Assembly: GCF_000016545.1 (NCBI RefSeq)
Contig: NC_009437.1
Span: forward strand, 661,501-725,500
DNA: 64,000 bases
From: Caldicellulosiruptor saccharolyticus DSM 8903
Lineage (GTDB): Bacteria > Bacillota > Thermoanaerobacteria > Caldicellulosiruptorales > Caldicellulosiruptoraceae
Reading direction: 5' to 3'
The notes under the pieces are model-generated. The model saw nothing but the letters and a program-made list of their open reading frames with translations. It made no database searches and was not told the DNA's origin. The position numbers and the translations under genes are program-made. This document shows positions 36,312-44,939 of the stretch, one piece after another; the stretch's first letter is position 1; every line of letters starts with the position of its first letter.

Positions 36312-36557
36312 ATGATAAATATGCTTTTTGATATGGGGCAGATTAACAGAGGGAAGGAAATTGTAAATACTGGCATAGTCACCCTAATTCTTCTCTTATT
36401 TGGAGATTTTATTATTAACTTAACATCTCTCGGTATTAACGAAGAATTAATAAAAAAGATTGTGTTTAATGGAATAGTTTTTATTAATATACTTTTATTT
36501 ACTGACTTTCTGATAAGAAGAATGGACTATCAATATTGGATAATTGAAAATTGGTGA
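36312..36557 (+). CDS. Small membrane protein of unknown function
   Basis: About 81 residues with two hydrophobic helices (IVTLILLLFGDFIINL and KIVFNGIVFINILLFTDFLI). No family recognised. The start could be 36312 or 36321; AAAAAGG lies before both. It stands alone between the chaperone gene and a region without genes. The 36040-36284 stretch before it contains only short disjointed frames. Confidence 0.45.
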   Translation: MINMLFDMGQINRGKEIVNTGIVTLILLLFGDFIINLTSLGINEELIKKIVFNGIVFINILLFTDFLIRRMDYQYWIIENW

Positions 36558-37037
36558 GAAAATAGGATGTTGCTATCGTTCAGAGGCTTTTGTTGAGTGA
36601 CTTAGTAGATTTGTTTTAAAAGATTCCTTGAAGAAAGCGGCTGTAGTAGAGAATAAAATAACTAGTTAGGATGAAAATCTACCCAAATTACATTTTTAGC
36701 AAATGCTATATTTTCAAAGGGCAGGCTGTGTAAAAGCTCTGCTCTTTTTTTGTCATTTTACTTGAAAAAATTTTATAAAAAAGTTATATTGTTGTTAAGA
36801 AGAATAATAGTGAGCAAGTGTTTGGTTGGAGAGCAAGTGGAAAGATGAAATTTGGCATGAGAAAACCAAGTATAAGGAAAAGTATAGCTGCAAGGACAAG
36901 CGTCAAAAGGTTTATCAGGCATAATTGAAGAAGCTAAAGACTCTTATGAGTTAGTGGTGTTGGTCAAAGAATTTGTTGTTAAGAAAGTTGAATTTTAAAT
37001 CAAAGAAAAATTATATGAAAAGGAGATGATTTTTTAA
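36558..37037. other. Intergenic stretch with a truncated third copy of the small basic gene
   Basis: 36718-36752 holds a weak hairpin (GGGCAG...CTGCTC followed by T7) that could be a terminator. 36845-36928 is the third small-basic copy (27 codons, listed separately). Directly fused to it, 36929-36998 reads EEAKDSYELVVLVKEF, which looks like the last helix of another gene (HEPN-like helices have this style), so a deletion junction lies near 36922. Confidence 0.45.
36845..36928 (+). pseudogene. Small basic conserved protein, truncated copy 3
   Basis: 27 codons, MKFGMRKPSIRKSIAARTSV followed by KRFIRHN and a stop, identical in protein to the N-terminal third of copies at 34146 and 37895 apart from conservative changes. 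The remaining 40 residues are absent. Shows that this unit was repeatedly duplicated or used as a recombination point. Confidence 0.75.
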
Positions 37038-37334
37038 ATGGAAACAAGCAAATTTGAATTCGAACTTCCTAAGGAAATTATTAATTATTTACCAAGTGAT
37101 AATGAAGAGTTTTTAAAGAAAATTAAGGAACTTATAGTTTACACATTAGTAAAAGAAGAAAGGATTTCATTTGGTAAGGCAGCTGAAATACTTGGAATGA
37201 ATAAAATAGATTATTTGGCTGACTTAGGTGCCTTAGGCATAAGCTATTTTGACCAAACCATTGAAGAAGTAATTGAAGATAAAAAGAATTTGGATAAGTT
37301 GTTGGAGGATCACAAAAGTGATAGTAGTTTCTAA
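37038..37334 (+). CDS. UPF0175-family antitoxin
   Basis: 98 residues. The core ISFGKAAEILGMNKIDYLAD and LGALGISYFDQTIEEVIED matches the UPF0175 family of DNA-binding antitoxins. An AAAAGGAGATG site precedes it. The downstream PIN-like gene starts within its last codons. The pair forms a VapBC-like addiction module in which this protein would bind both toxin and promoter. Confidence 0.8.
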   Translation: METSKFEFELPKEIINYLPSDNEEFLKKIKELIVYTLVKEERISFGKAAEILGMNKIDYLADLGALGISYFDQTIEEVIEDKKNLDKLLEDHKSDSSF

Positions 37335-37812
37335 CACAACTCCAATTATTGCTTTAGCAAAGATAAATAAGTTGGAGATTTTAGAGTATTTATTTGGAAG
37401 AATTTATATTTCAGAAGGAGTTTACAAAGAACTTATATCTAATAAAAAGTTCATCTTCGAGATTGAACAGATAACCAAGAGTAGTTTTATAATTACAAAA
37501 GAAGTCAAAAATCGATTAGCAGTAGAATTAGTTCAAAAAATGCATGGTTTAAACATAGGTGAAAGTGAATCAATAATATTATTTAAGGAGCTAGGTGGAG
37601 ACCTTTTAATCATGGATGAAAAGAAAGGTAGGAAAGTGGCATCTTCTCTGGATATAAAACTTACAGGAACATTAGGTATTTTATTGAAGGCAAAACAGGA
37701 AGGTATAATCATTGAGTTAAAACCCTTATTAGAAAAGTTAATCGAATCAAATATCAGGATAAGCCATAAGCTATATAAGGAAATTTTGAAAAGTGCTAAC
37801 GAAGTATTCTAA
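37318..37812 (+). CDS. DUF3368 PIN-like toxin
   Basis: About 164 residues. The GTG at 37318 (GGAGG 9 bases upstream) gives VIVVSNTTPIIALAKINKL, the typical start of DUF3368 proteins in which the first PIN Asp is replaced by Ser-Asn. Further acidic positions: GLNIGESESIILFKE and LLIMDEKKGRKVA, then TGTLGILLKAK. Predicted ribonuclease toxin. Overlaps the antitoxin gene by 17 bases. An upstream in-frame ATG at 37273 would lie deep in the antitoxin gene and lacks a ribosome site. Confidence 0.8.
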   Translation: MIVVSNTTPIIALAKINKLEILEYLFGRIYISEGVYKELISNKKFIFEIEQITKSSFIITKEVKNRLAVELVQKMHGLNIGESESIILFKELGGDLLIMDEKKGRKVASSLDIKLTGTLGILLKAKQEGIIIELKPLLEKLIESNIRISHKLYKEILKSANEVF

Positions 37813-37894
37813 TTTAAATGTTTCAAGAAACTTTTTAAATCAAATGATATGATTAAGAATATGATAGAAAATAATCCGAAAGGTGGTCGATAAA

Positions 37895-38098
37895 ATGAAA
37901 TTTGGTATAAGAAAACCAAATATAAGGAAAAGCATAGCTGCAAGAACAAGCGTCAAAAGGTTTATCAGGCATAATTTGGGCTTGAAAGCACCAAGAGGAT
38001 ATGGGTGGATGACAAATCCTAAAAAATACATGTACAACAAAATCTACAACAGAACCACTTTTAGCATATTTTCACTTTTGAAAAAGCTGTTTAAATGA
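37895..38098 (+). CDS. Small basic conserved protein, copy 2
   Basis: 67 residues from the ATG at 37895 (AAAGGTGG 7 bases upstream). Differs from copy 1 at only a handful of positions (for example MRKPS to IRKPN) and ends FSIFSLLKKLF. It directly precedes the complete DUF4846 gene, 13 bases away, showing the original unit organisation. Function unknown. Confidence 0.65.
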   Translation: MKFGIRKPNIRKSIAARTSVKRFIRHNLGLKAPRGYGWMTNPKKYMYNKIYNRTTFSIFSLLKKLFK

Positions 38099-38111
38099 GG
38101 AGCTGACTAAG

Positions 38112-39050
38112 ATGCCGATGATAAGAAAGCTGATATATTTAGCAACAGCAGCTATTTTTATTTTTTCTTTAATGGTTGGTTGTACAACTGAACAATCTCA
38201 ATTGGAAAAAACTGAAATTGCAAAAAAGCCAAAATTAAAAGAAAAGGATGGTATTACTTTTCCCACTAATAAATCAGAACAGAGTTACAAGGAAAGTCTG
38301 ATAAATAGCCATGGCAAAACGATAAGTGAAAGAATAAAAGTACCAGAAGGATATCAAAGAGTTGAAGTTCCAAGAGGATCTTTTGCTGAGTTTTTAAGGA
38401 ATCTACCTCTCAAACCCCATGGCACAAAGGTAAAGTACTATAATGGTGAAGAAAAACCAAACGACGTATATGTTGCAGTAGTTGATATGGATGTTGGCAC
38501 AAGAGATTTGCAGCAGTGTGCAGATGCTGTCATAAGGCTTTATTCAGAGTATCTTTATAAGAACAGGCAATATGGCAAAATTCATTTTAACTTCACAAAT
38601 GGCTTTAGAGCTGATTTTAAAAAGTGGATGCAAGGTTATAGAATAAGAGTTGAAGGCAACAAAGCTTATTGGATAAAAGCTGCTGGATATGATGATAGTT
38701 ATGAATGTTTTAGAAAATATCTTGACATGGTATTTGCATATGCTGGAACACTGTCACTTTCTCAAGAAATGAAAAGAGTACCACTGAATGATTTGCAAAT
38801 TGGAGATGTATTTTTAAAAGGAAGCGACCCTGGACATTGCGTTATTGTAGTTGATATGGCCCAAAATCCGAAGACGGGTGAGAAGATATTCTTGCTTGCA
38901 CAAAGCTATATGCCAGCCCAAGACATTCACATCTTAAAAAACCCAGCAAACGAAGATGGCAATCCATGGTATTCAGTAAGCTTTGGTGATGTTTTAGTAA
39001 CACCAGAATGGCAGTTTACAAAAGATCAGGTGTATAGGTTTGGGGAGTAA
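38112..39050 (+). CDS. DUF4846 lipoprotein
   Basis: 312 residues. The N terminus RKLIYLATAAIFIFSLMVGC is a lipoprotein signal with VGC as lipobox. The mature part contains YNGEEKPNDVYVAVVDMDVG, a QQCADAVIRLYSEYLY helix and the C-terminal LQIGDVFLKGSDPGHCVIVV and LAQSYMPAQDIHILKNP motifs of DUF4846. His and Asp/Cys in GHCVIVVD are reminiscent of NlpC/CHAP-like hydrolases, but no activity is established to my knowledge. Linked to the small basic gene in both copies in this window. Confidence 0.75.
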   Translation: MPMIRKLIYLATAAIFIFSLMVGCTTEQSQLEKTEIAKKPKLKEKDGITFPTNKSEQSYKESLINSHGKTISERIKVPEGYQRVEVPRGSFAEFLRNLPLKPHGTKVKYYNGEEKPNDVYVAVVDMDVGTRDLQQCADAVIRLYSEYLYKNRQYGKIHFNFTNGFRADFKKWMQGYRIRVEGNKAYWIKAAGYDDSYECFRKYLDMVFAYAGTLSLSQEMKRVPLNDLQIGDVFLKGSDPGHCVIVVDMAQNPKTGEKIFLLAQSYMPAQDIHILKNPANEDGNPWYSVSFGDVLVTPEWQFTKDQVYRFGE

Positions 39051-39182
39051 AATTAAGGGGGAGTGAGGAGAGGTGAAAATATAGTGATTTTCGACAGTAT
39101 TCGACAAATTTTAATTCAAGTAATACGTTATAATAAAAGCCAAATATAACAAATCTAATACTTAGAAAGGAGAGGTATTCAA

Positions 39183-40928
39183 GTGTATATTAGTAAGATG
39201 AGAATAAGGAATTATAAATCATTTTTAGATTCAGGGGAGATAATGTTGGACGAAAAAATTTTTGCATTTATTGGACAAAATAATACTGGAAAATCCACTA
39301 TATTAGATGCTATAAAAATATTTTTTCCCAACTATAAAAAACAAGTTGACAGGAAGGATATTCATAGAGGTATTAATGATAACATTATTATTGAAATGTG
39401 GTTAGGCAGAGTAGGGTCTTTTTTTGAAAATACTCGTACAGATGAAGTTGATAGACAGGTAGAGAAATTGTTAAGTAAAGCTGATGACAACTCTCTATAT
39501 ATAAAGTTAGTATTAAATATTGAAGACAGTACCAACAAAAATATTAGAAAATATTTCGACAAAGACGAAGAAGAGATAAAAGAAGCTGCTTTAAAAAAAT
39601 TACTTCCTGAGCTAGTAGTAATACCTGCCATACGAGATCCAGAAAAAGAAAGTACAGCTGACCGTAAATCATATTTGAGGAGTTTAATTGATATCTTAGA
39701 TAGTGAATATGAAACTGATATTTTAATAAAAGATGAAGGTGTAGAAAAAAGAGTTAATTACAGTCAATTGAATAATATTCTTACTAAAGAAGCAAGAAAA
39801 AGGTGTGAAAGTTTGTCACAAAAAATAACAGAATATTATAACAGTACATTAGGAAACAACAATTTTAGAATAAATTTAGAACCAACAGTGGATATATATA
39901 GCGCAACAAAATATAACACTAGCATAGTGGAGATAATAGGGAATGAAAAAATAGAAAATGACATCTTAAATTTTGGAACGGGTTATCAAAGTGTACTTAT
40001 TCTTTCTATACTACAGACGTATGTGGAAATAGCCCGTAGCGTGGGAAAGTATATATTTGTAATTGAAGAACCAGAAATTTATTTACACCCAAATCTTCAG
40101 AGAAAAATGATTGAAACATTAATGAATATTTCAGAGAGAAATCAAGTAATTTTTACCTCACATTCGCCTATAACAATCAGTAATCTACCAAAGAAGAATG
40201 TAAAACTTGTCATAAGAGAAAAAGAAAAATCAATTGTTAAAGAGATAAATCCCCAAGAGGTTATAAATGAATTAGGAATTAAAGCTGATGATTTTCTCGG
40301 TAGCAAAGGGATCATCTTTGTTGAAGGTAAAGATGATTTTGAAGTTGTGCGAGAATTAATTTGTAAACTTGACGATAACTTATTAAACATGATTAACGTA
40401 ATTCCTGTAAATTCATGTTGTAATCTAAAATTCTTTGCAAATGCAGAATTATTTCTCAATAAATATTTTGAAATACCTGTTGTTATAATAAGAGATGCTG
40501 ATACAAATGATCCTGAAAAGCTTAAAAGTGATTTTTTAAAAGAAATGTTTGAATTTATTAAGCAATATCAATTTGCTGATTCGGAAATTGTTGAGAAAAA
40601 GAAAAAATTAGTGCAAAATACATATATTCTTCAGCATTATTCGATAGAATATTATTTTCTTAATGAGCTTTTTTTAAAAGATTATTATGATTATTATCGT
40701 GATAACCCGAAAAGCTTAGAAATAGCAATTACCTGTTATAAGTGTAACTACAATCTATTAATAGATAAAGTCCGTAAAAATCAAATGAGTAAAGAAGAAT
40801 TTGCTAAATTATATCAACCAAAAAGATTTTTAAGAGGGTTTCTGGATAAAAATACTAATGAAAGAGAAAGATACGAGATGTATTTTAAAGAAAAATGGGA
40901 AAAATTGTTTGATAGTTGTGCTTGTTAA
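39183..40928 (+). CDS. OLD-family ATP-dependent endonuclease (AAA ATPase plus TOPRIM)
   Basis: 581 residues. The N-terminal ABC-type ATPase has Walker A IGQNNTGKSTILDAI (about residue 31-45), a signature-like NFGTGYQSVLIL, Walker B YIFVIEEPEIYLHPNLQR and the H-loop VIFTSHSPITISN. The C-terminal TOPRIM shows GIIFVEGKDDFEVV (Glu) and VVIIRDADTND (Asp-x-Asp). The layout and length resemble GajA of Gabija systems, but no UvrD-like GajB gene is adjacent, so a single-gene OLD defence nuclease is the better description. Confidence 0.85.
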   Translation: MYISKMRIRNYKSFLDSGEIMLDEKIFAFIGQNNTGKSTILDAIKIFFPNYKKQVDRKDIHRGINDNIIIEMWLGRVGSFFENTRTDEVDRQVEKLLSKADDNSLYIKLVLNIEDSTNKNIRKYFDKDEEEIKEAALKKLLPELVVIPAIRDPEKESTADRKSYLRSLIDILDSEYETDILIKDEGVEKRVNYSQLNNILTKEARKRCESLSQKITEYYNSTLGNNNFRINLEPTVDIYSATKYNTSIVEIIGNEKIENDILNFGTGYQSVLILSILQTYVEIARSVGKYIFVIEEPEIYLHPNLQRKMIETLMNISERNQVIFTSHSPITISNLPKKNVKLVIREKEKSIVKEINPQEVINELGIKADDFLGSKGIIFVEGKDDFEVVRELICKLDDNLLNMINVIPVNSCCNLKFFANAELFLNKYFEIPVVIIRDADTNDPEKLKSDFLKEMFEFIKQYQFADSEIVEKKKKLVQNTYILQHYSIEYYFLNELFLKDYYDYYRDNPKSLEIAITCYKCNYNLLIDKVRKNQMSKEEFAKLYQPKRFLRGFLDKNTNERERYEMYFKEKWEKLFDSCAC

Positions 40929-41142
40929 GGATGTTGATGAAAGAAAAAATAATTTCTTCAAAGTGAGAGATAATATTATCCAGAACATATCAATTAAAAG
41001 AGAAGGTGAAAAGTCAACCTTTTATACTGATGTTTTAAGGAAACATCATTTGCAGGAATTAGAAATGACGGAACTTAACGAAATAATTCAGATACTTAAG
41101 AATTTTGTTAATACATTAATCAAAAATAATAACAAAAGTTAG
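40918..41142 (+). CDS. Short ORF overlapping the OLD gene end (possible frameshifted tail)
   Basis: 74 residues from a GTG at 40918 (VLVKDVDERKNNFFKVRDN ... LRKHHLQELEMTELNEII). No ribosome site is visible and it lies in the +1 frame relative to the OLD gene, overlapping its last 11 bases. It may be a C-terminal extension of the nuclease lost by frameshift, or an independent small gene. No family recognised. Confidence 0.35.
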   Translation: MLVKDVDERKNNFFKVRDNIIQNISIKREGEKSTFYTDVLRKHHLQELEMTELNEIIQILKNFVNTLIKNNNKS

Positions 41143-41366
41143 TTTGTAGTTAGTTTGTAGTTATCACTGCTAATTATAAGAAAAGTAACTAATATTGCTT
41201 TTAATTACCTTTTATGAATATCTTACAGTTAGACAATATATTTGAGTGTCAGAATACATGAAAGGATTAGCAAATTACTTAAAGTTTTTTCCGGCACTTT
41301 AAAAGATAAGAAATGAAATGTTTTTATCATACACTTAATAGAAGAGTAAGCGAAGATATATTTTCC

Positions 41367-41395
41367 TTGCACACCAAACAAATGTATGGTATAAT
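41367..41395 (+). promoter_or_regulatory. Promoter of the dam-type methyltransferase gene
   Basis: TTGCAC (41367-41372), 17 bases, TATAAT (41390-41395). Because it lies inside the upstream extension of the reading frame, it supports translation from the ATG at 41436. Confidence 0.7.
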
Positions 41396-41435
41396 CAAAT
41401 CAATAGTTAATTTAAATCTGGAGTATGGTTTTGCA

Positions 41436-42308
41436 ATGAGGACTCAAATTACTTTTTTTCACCAAAAGGTTGTGCCTATAGTGAAATGGGCGGGTGGTAA
41501 GAGGCAGATAATAAAAAGTTTGCTTGAAAAGCTGCCAAGCCATTTTTCCACATATTTTGAACCTTTTTTGGGTGGCGGAGCACTTTTGATAGAACTTTAC
41601 AATAAAGGAATTTTGAAAAATGCTGTCGTTTCAGATATTAATCTTGAACTCATAAACCTTTACACTGCGATTAAAAATTGTCCAGATGAGGTAGTTTACT
41701 ATATTAAAAATTTAGATTTTAAAAACGCTGAAGATGATTACTATAAGGCAAGAGAACTTTACAATTCTATTAAAATAAAAAATATGGGTACAATTGAAAA
41801 TGAAAACTTACTCAAAGCAGTGTTATTGCTCTATTTGAACAGACACTGTTACAATGGGCTTTACAGGGTGAATTCCAAAGGCGAATTCAATGTTCCTTTT
41901 GGAAGATATAAAAATCCTAAAATGCCAACCAGTGAAGAAATATTTGCCTTTTCAGAAATGCTACAATCTGTTGAAATTTTACATGCAGACTTTGAAGAAG
42001 CGGTGAAAAAGGCTTCTGAGTTTGATTTTGTATATTTCGATCCTCCATACATGCCTGTGTCCAAAACAGCTAATTTTACTGACTACACAGTCGCAGGTTT
42101 TTCAAAAGTGGAACAAGTAAGGCTGAAAAATGTTTGTGATAACCTGAGTAAAAAGGGTTGTTTTGTTATGATAAGCAACTCAGATTCAGAGTTTATAAGA
42201 GATCTTTATAGAAATTACAACATTGAGGTAATAGAGGCAAAAAGACTCATTAATTCAACTGCAGAGAAAAGGACTGGTCATAAAGAAGTCATTATAACTA
42301 ATTATTAA
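41436..42308 (+). CDS. Dam-family (DpnM-like) adenine-N6 DNA methyltransferase
   Basis: 290 residues from the chosen ATG. SAM-binding PIVKWAGGKRQIIKSLL and FEPFLGGGALLIEL, catalytic FDFVYFDPPYMPVS (DPPY), and the target region with TAEKRTGHKEVIITNY at the end are typical of group-alpha Dam/DpnM enzymes, most of which modify GATC. A longer frame from 41313 is rejected because the promoter lies within it. The next gene, 14 bases on, encodes a PD-(D/E)XK nuclease, making a type II restriction-modification pair likely. Confidence 0.85.
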   Translation: MRTQITFFHQKVVPIVKWAGGKRQIIKSLLEKLPSHFSTYFEPFLGGGALLIELYNKGILKNAVVSDINLELINLYTAIKNCPDEVVYYIKNLDFKNAEDDYYKARELYNSIKIKNMGTIENENLLKAVLLLYLNRHCYNGLYRVNSKGEFNVPFGRYKNPKMPTSEEIFAFSEMLQSVEILHADFEEAVKKASEFDFVYFDPPYMPVSKTANFTDYTVAGFSKVEQVRLKNVCDNLSKKGCFVMISNSDSEFIRDLYRNYNIEVIEAKRLINSTAEKRTGHKEVIITNY

Positions 42309-42322
42309 AAAGAGGTGTTATT

Positions 42323-42748
42323 GTGTCACCTGGTGGAAGAGGTACTCGGACAGGGAAGGTTCATGAAAAGTTGATTCAACAAGCATTGTTAGAAAATTAC
42401 CCTGGTGCGTTTAAGGAACAAGTTGTGGTTGGCAATGATCTCTTTGGGAATAAATATAAAGCTGATTTTGTTTTAAATGATGAGATAATTATAAGTGCTA
42501 AGTGGCAGCAAACACACGGGACCGCAGAGCAAAAAATAGTTTATGAGATAATCACCTTGGTTAAAATTTTAAAGGAAAATCCAAAGTATAAAAAAGCTTA
42601 TATTATAATCAGTGGAACAGGATATACTAAGAAAGCAAAAGATTTCTATTTAAATCAAAAACATGTTGAGTATATAAAAGAGGGGAACTTGATAGAAATA
42701 ATATCTTTTGAAGATTTTGTCAAAAGATCAAATTTAAAATTACTGTAA
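42323..42748 (+). CDS. PD-(D/E)XK nuclease, probable restriction partner of the Dam-like enzyme
   Basis: 141 residues from GTG (AGAGGTG upstream). YKADFVLNDEIIISAKWQQT shows the Asp ... (D/E)-x-K pattern (with Ser-Ala-Lys as the variant), followed by HGTAEQKIVYEIITLVKIL and YIIISGTGYTKKAKDFY, a layout known from small restriction-type nucleases. Short for a type II enzyme; it may dimerise. Sequence specificity is presumably that of the neighbouring methyltransferase. Confidence 0.65.
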   Translation: MSPGGRGTRTGKVHEKLIQQALLENYPGAFKEQVVVGNDLFGNKYKADFVLNDEIIISAKWQQTHGTAEQKIVYEIITLVKILKENPKYKKAYIIISGTGYTKKAKDFYLNQKHVEYIKEGNLIEIISFEDFVKRSNLKLL

Positions 42749-42775
42749 AAGTAGAAAGATATTAGAAAACTCAGA

Positions 42776-42813
42776 AGGGCTAAGCGCAAATCTGCCACTG
42801 CCTTAGCCCTTTT
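42776..42813. terminator. Bidirectional terminator between nuclease and DUF815 genes
   Basis: AGGGCTAAG (42776-42784) and CTTAGCCCT (42802-42810), 9 bp with a 17-nt loop and TTTT at the plus-strand end. The DUF815 stop codon lies in the right arm. Confidence 0.7.
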
Positions 42814-44125
42814 CCATTTTAACCTGTGCCTCATACCAGTCAACAAATTGCTTAGCTGTTCTTGCTGAGCGGCCGTTGTAGTTCATTTCCCACTGCAGAG
42901 CAAGCCTGTGAAGCTTTTCTGTAATTTCAATTCCCCTTTTCTTTGCAATCTCATCAACAATTGCAAGGTATTCCTGCTGGGTTGGGGATGGGTATGTGAC
43001 TACTATTCCAAACCTGTCAGCAAGAGAAAGTTTTTCTTCTAAAGTATCTCTGAAGTGTACTTCATCATCAGAAAGACCATTTCTGTCGCTAAACCTTTCT
43101 TTTACCAAGTGTCTTCTGTTTGAGGTTGCATATATAACAACATTTTGAGGCATTGCCTCTAAAGATCCTTCTAAAATGGCTTTTAGTTTGGTATAGTTTA
43201 CCTCAATATCTTCAAAAGACAAATCATCTACAAAGATTATGAACTTAAGCGGGACATCTCTTAAGATTCTTACTAATTTTGGAAAAGTGTAAAGCTGGTC
43301 TTTGTACACCTCAACAACTCTCAAACCCATGTGAGAAAACTCGTTCAAAATTGCTTTTACAGTTGATGACTTGCCAGTTCCTCTGCTGCCATAAAGCAGG
43401 ATATTGTTAACCCTTTGGCCATTTAAAAACGCCAAAGTGTTTTCAACAACAATCTTTTTCTGCCTGTCAATATTTACAAGGCTATCTAATCTTATTGGGT
43501 CTAAATTTTCAATACCCACAAGATTATTTCCGTCCCATGAAAAGCCTTTGTACCTTGCAAAGATTCCAAAGCCATTTTGCTTGTGGAATTCTACAAGCTC
43601 CTCAATTAAACTACTCCAAGGACTTGTATCCAAGAACTTCTCAATGATATTTTTGACAGTATTGTCAAGGGTGGTGTGCGATAAGGCATTTGTGCTTTCA
43701 CTCACTAAAAAATTTTCAGCCGAAAAGTTTGGGAAGTTATCCAAGCTTTTCAAATATTTTTCAATATCTTTTCCTGAAAAGTTTGATATAAACTCAAGAC
43801 AGTCTAAATCATGGGCTGCAGCTTTTTTTAGACTCTCATCTACTGCTATATTGTTAATACCTTTTGCTGATAATTTTGCGAAGGCATTTTCACTAAAAAG
43901 AATTTTCTCAATAATGTATTCTTTCAAACTACACCCTGTGCTGGCTTCTAAAAGATTGTAATAAACTGTACTGTAAAGATTTATAACTTTTTTAAAATCC
44001 TGATTTCCATCGTCAATATAGCAGATAAGATTATACAGCTTTTCAAGAACACTATCATGAAGAAGGCTTCGATAGACTTTTAAACTTTCAAAACAGAGTC
44101 TATAGAGCCTTATTTTCTCCTCCAT
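42803..44125 (-). CDS. DUF815-family AAA ATPase
   Basis: About 440 residues. N-terminal 200 residues helical and unassigned; then NNILLYGSRGTGKSSTVKAI (Walker A, about residue 240), KFIIFVDDLSFEDIEVNY (Walker B with Asp-Asp), and VVIYATSNRRHLVKERFSDR (sensor) in the order typical of DUF815 proteins. Ends with an RSARTAKQFVDWYEA motif. The start at 44125 is preferred because AAAGGAG lies 10 bases upstream; role unknown, sometimes called predicted ATPase of the AAA+ superfamily. No partner gene is obvious. Confidence 0.8.
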   Translation of the reverse strand: MEEKIRLYRLCFESLKVYRSLLHDSVLEKLYNLICYIDDGNQDFKKVINLYSTVYYNLLEASTGCSLKEYIIEKILFSENAFAKLSAKGINNIAVDESLKKAAAHDLDCLEFISNFSGKDIEKYLKSLDNFPNFSAENFLVSESTNALSHTTLDNTVKNIIEKFLDTSPWSSLIEELVEFHKQNGFGIFARYKGFSWDGNNLVGIENLDPIRLDSLVNIDRQKKIVVENTLAFLNGQRVNNILLYGSRGTGKSSTVKAILNEFSHMGLRVVEVYKDQLYTFPKLVRILRDVPLKFIIFVDDLSFEDIEVNYTKLKAILEGSLEAMPQNVVIYATSNRRHLVKERFSDRNGLSDDEVHFRDTLEEKLSLADRFGIVVTYPSPTQQEYLAIVDEIAKKRGIEITEKLHRLALQWEMNYNGRSARTAKQFVDWYEAQVKMEKG

Positions 44126-44220
44126 TGTAGCATATCTCCTTTGCACAAAAATTAAAATCTTTTGTAATAAAAGTTTTAATCAACTTTCCCTTGATTTTTA
44201 ACCGAAAAGCCATAAGCTAC

Positions 44221-44347
44221 TTAAGGATTTTCCAAACACTCAATGGTATCTATCTCACAACCAGTTCCAATTTCAACAATTTTTCCTTTTACAATCTTTG
44301 CTTTTGTGTTCTCAAGATATATTTCATCACCTTCAATTAATTCTGCT
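44221..44347 (-). pseudogene. C-terminal remnant, polymer-forming cytoskeletal-like protein
   Basis: Minus-strand frame EGDEIYLENTKAKIVKGKIV and EIGTGCEIDTIE, ending ECLENP, has the repeated beta-helix style of bactofilin-like/polymer-forming proteins (pattern D-x-I-x-L-E-N-T-x-A-x-V-V). Only about 42 residues remain; the upstream part is absent. Confidence 0.5.
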
Positions 44348-44533
44348 TAAAGGAATGGAAAAAACCTTTAAAGATAGTTGATAAAAGTGGTATTCTCTTT
44401 GTCTATACATTTATTTTAGAACACCCAGTCTCTTTTGAAAAGTCTCTACTATTAAATTCATAATTTTTATTGACAAACTGTTAACAATCTGATAGTGTAT
44501 TATTAAATTCAAATATACTCATACAAGGGTAGA

Positions 44534-44887
44534 GTGGAAGGTATGAATCTTGATGAAATTTTCAAGGCCTTGGGTGACCAAAATAGGCTTAGGATTTTAA
44601 ATCTTCTTTTAGAAAATGAGCTTTGTGTGTGTGAAATTGAAAAGGTCTTAGGCCTTACTCAGTCGAATGTCTCAAGGCATCTTCATGAGCTAAAGAACAA
44701 GAGAATTGTTTCTTGCAGAAAAACATCACAGTGGGTTTACTATCGCGTATCTGATGAGTTTTGCAAAGAGTATGGTGAGTTTTGTGAGTTTTTGAAAACA
44801 AAACTTTCTTCGCAGGAACCTTTTAAAAGCGATTTGGCAAGGTGTGAAGAAAAGAAAAAAGGGTTTAGCTGCGAGAAAACTAAATAA
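44534..44887 (+). CDS. arsR: ArsR-family metalloregulator
   Basis: 117 residues: FKALGDQNRLRILNLLLENELCVCEIEKVL with the ELCVCE metal-binding helix for As(III), and the recognition helix LTQSNVSRHLHELKN. Represses ars genes until arsenite binds. A GTG at 44534 or ATG at 44543 may be the start. Precedes arsC by 52 bases. A TTGACA at 44471-44476 with downstream TATT-rich sequence is a plausible promoter. Confidence 0.9.
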   Translation: MEGMNLDEIFKALGDQNRLRILNLLLENELCVCEIEKVLGLTQSNVSRHLHELKNKRIVSCRKTSQWVYYRVSDEFCKEYGEFCEFLKTKLSSQEPFKSDLARCEEKKKGFSCEKTK

Positions 44888-44939
44888 AAAACAAGGGGAT
44901 TTTTACAAAAGGTTAAAAAGAAGAAAGGGGATGTTTTGC

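Noticed and set aside
37273-37317. Upstream ATG for the DUF3368 toxin
   Set aside because: Lies deep in the antitoxin gene, lacks a ribosome site, and the added residues are not family-like; GTG 37318 fits better.
39183-41142. Complete Gabija (GajAB) system
   Set aside because: No UvrD/PcrA-type helicase gene follows; only a short ORF.
41313-41435. Longer N terminus for the Dam-like methyltransferase
   Set aside because: A TTGCAC-17-TATAAT promoter lies within it and homologues start close to the KWAGGK motif.
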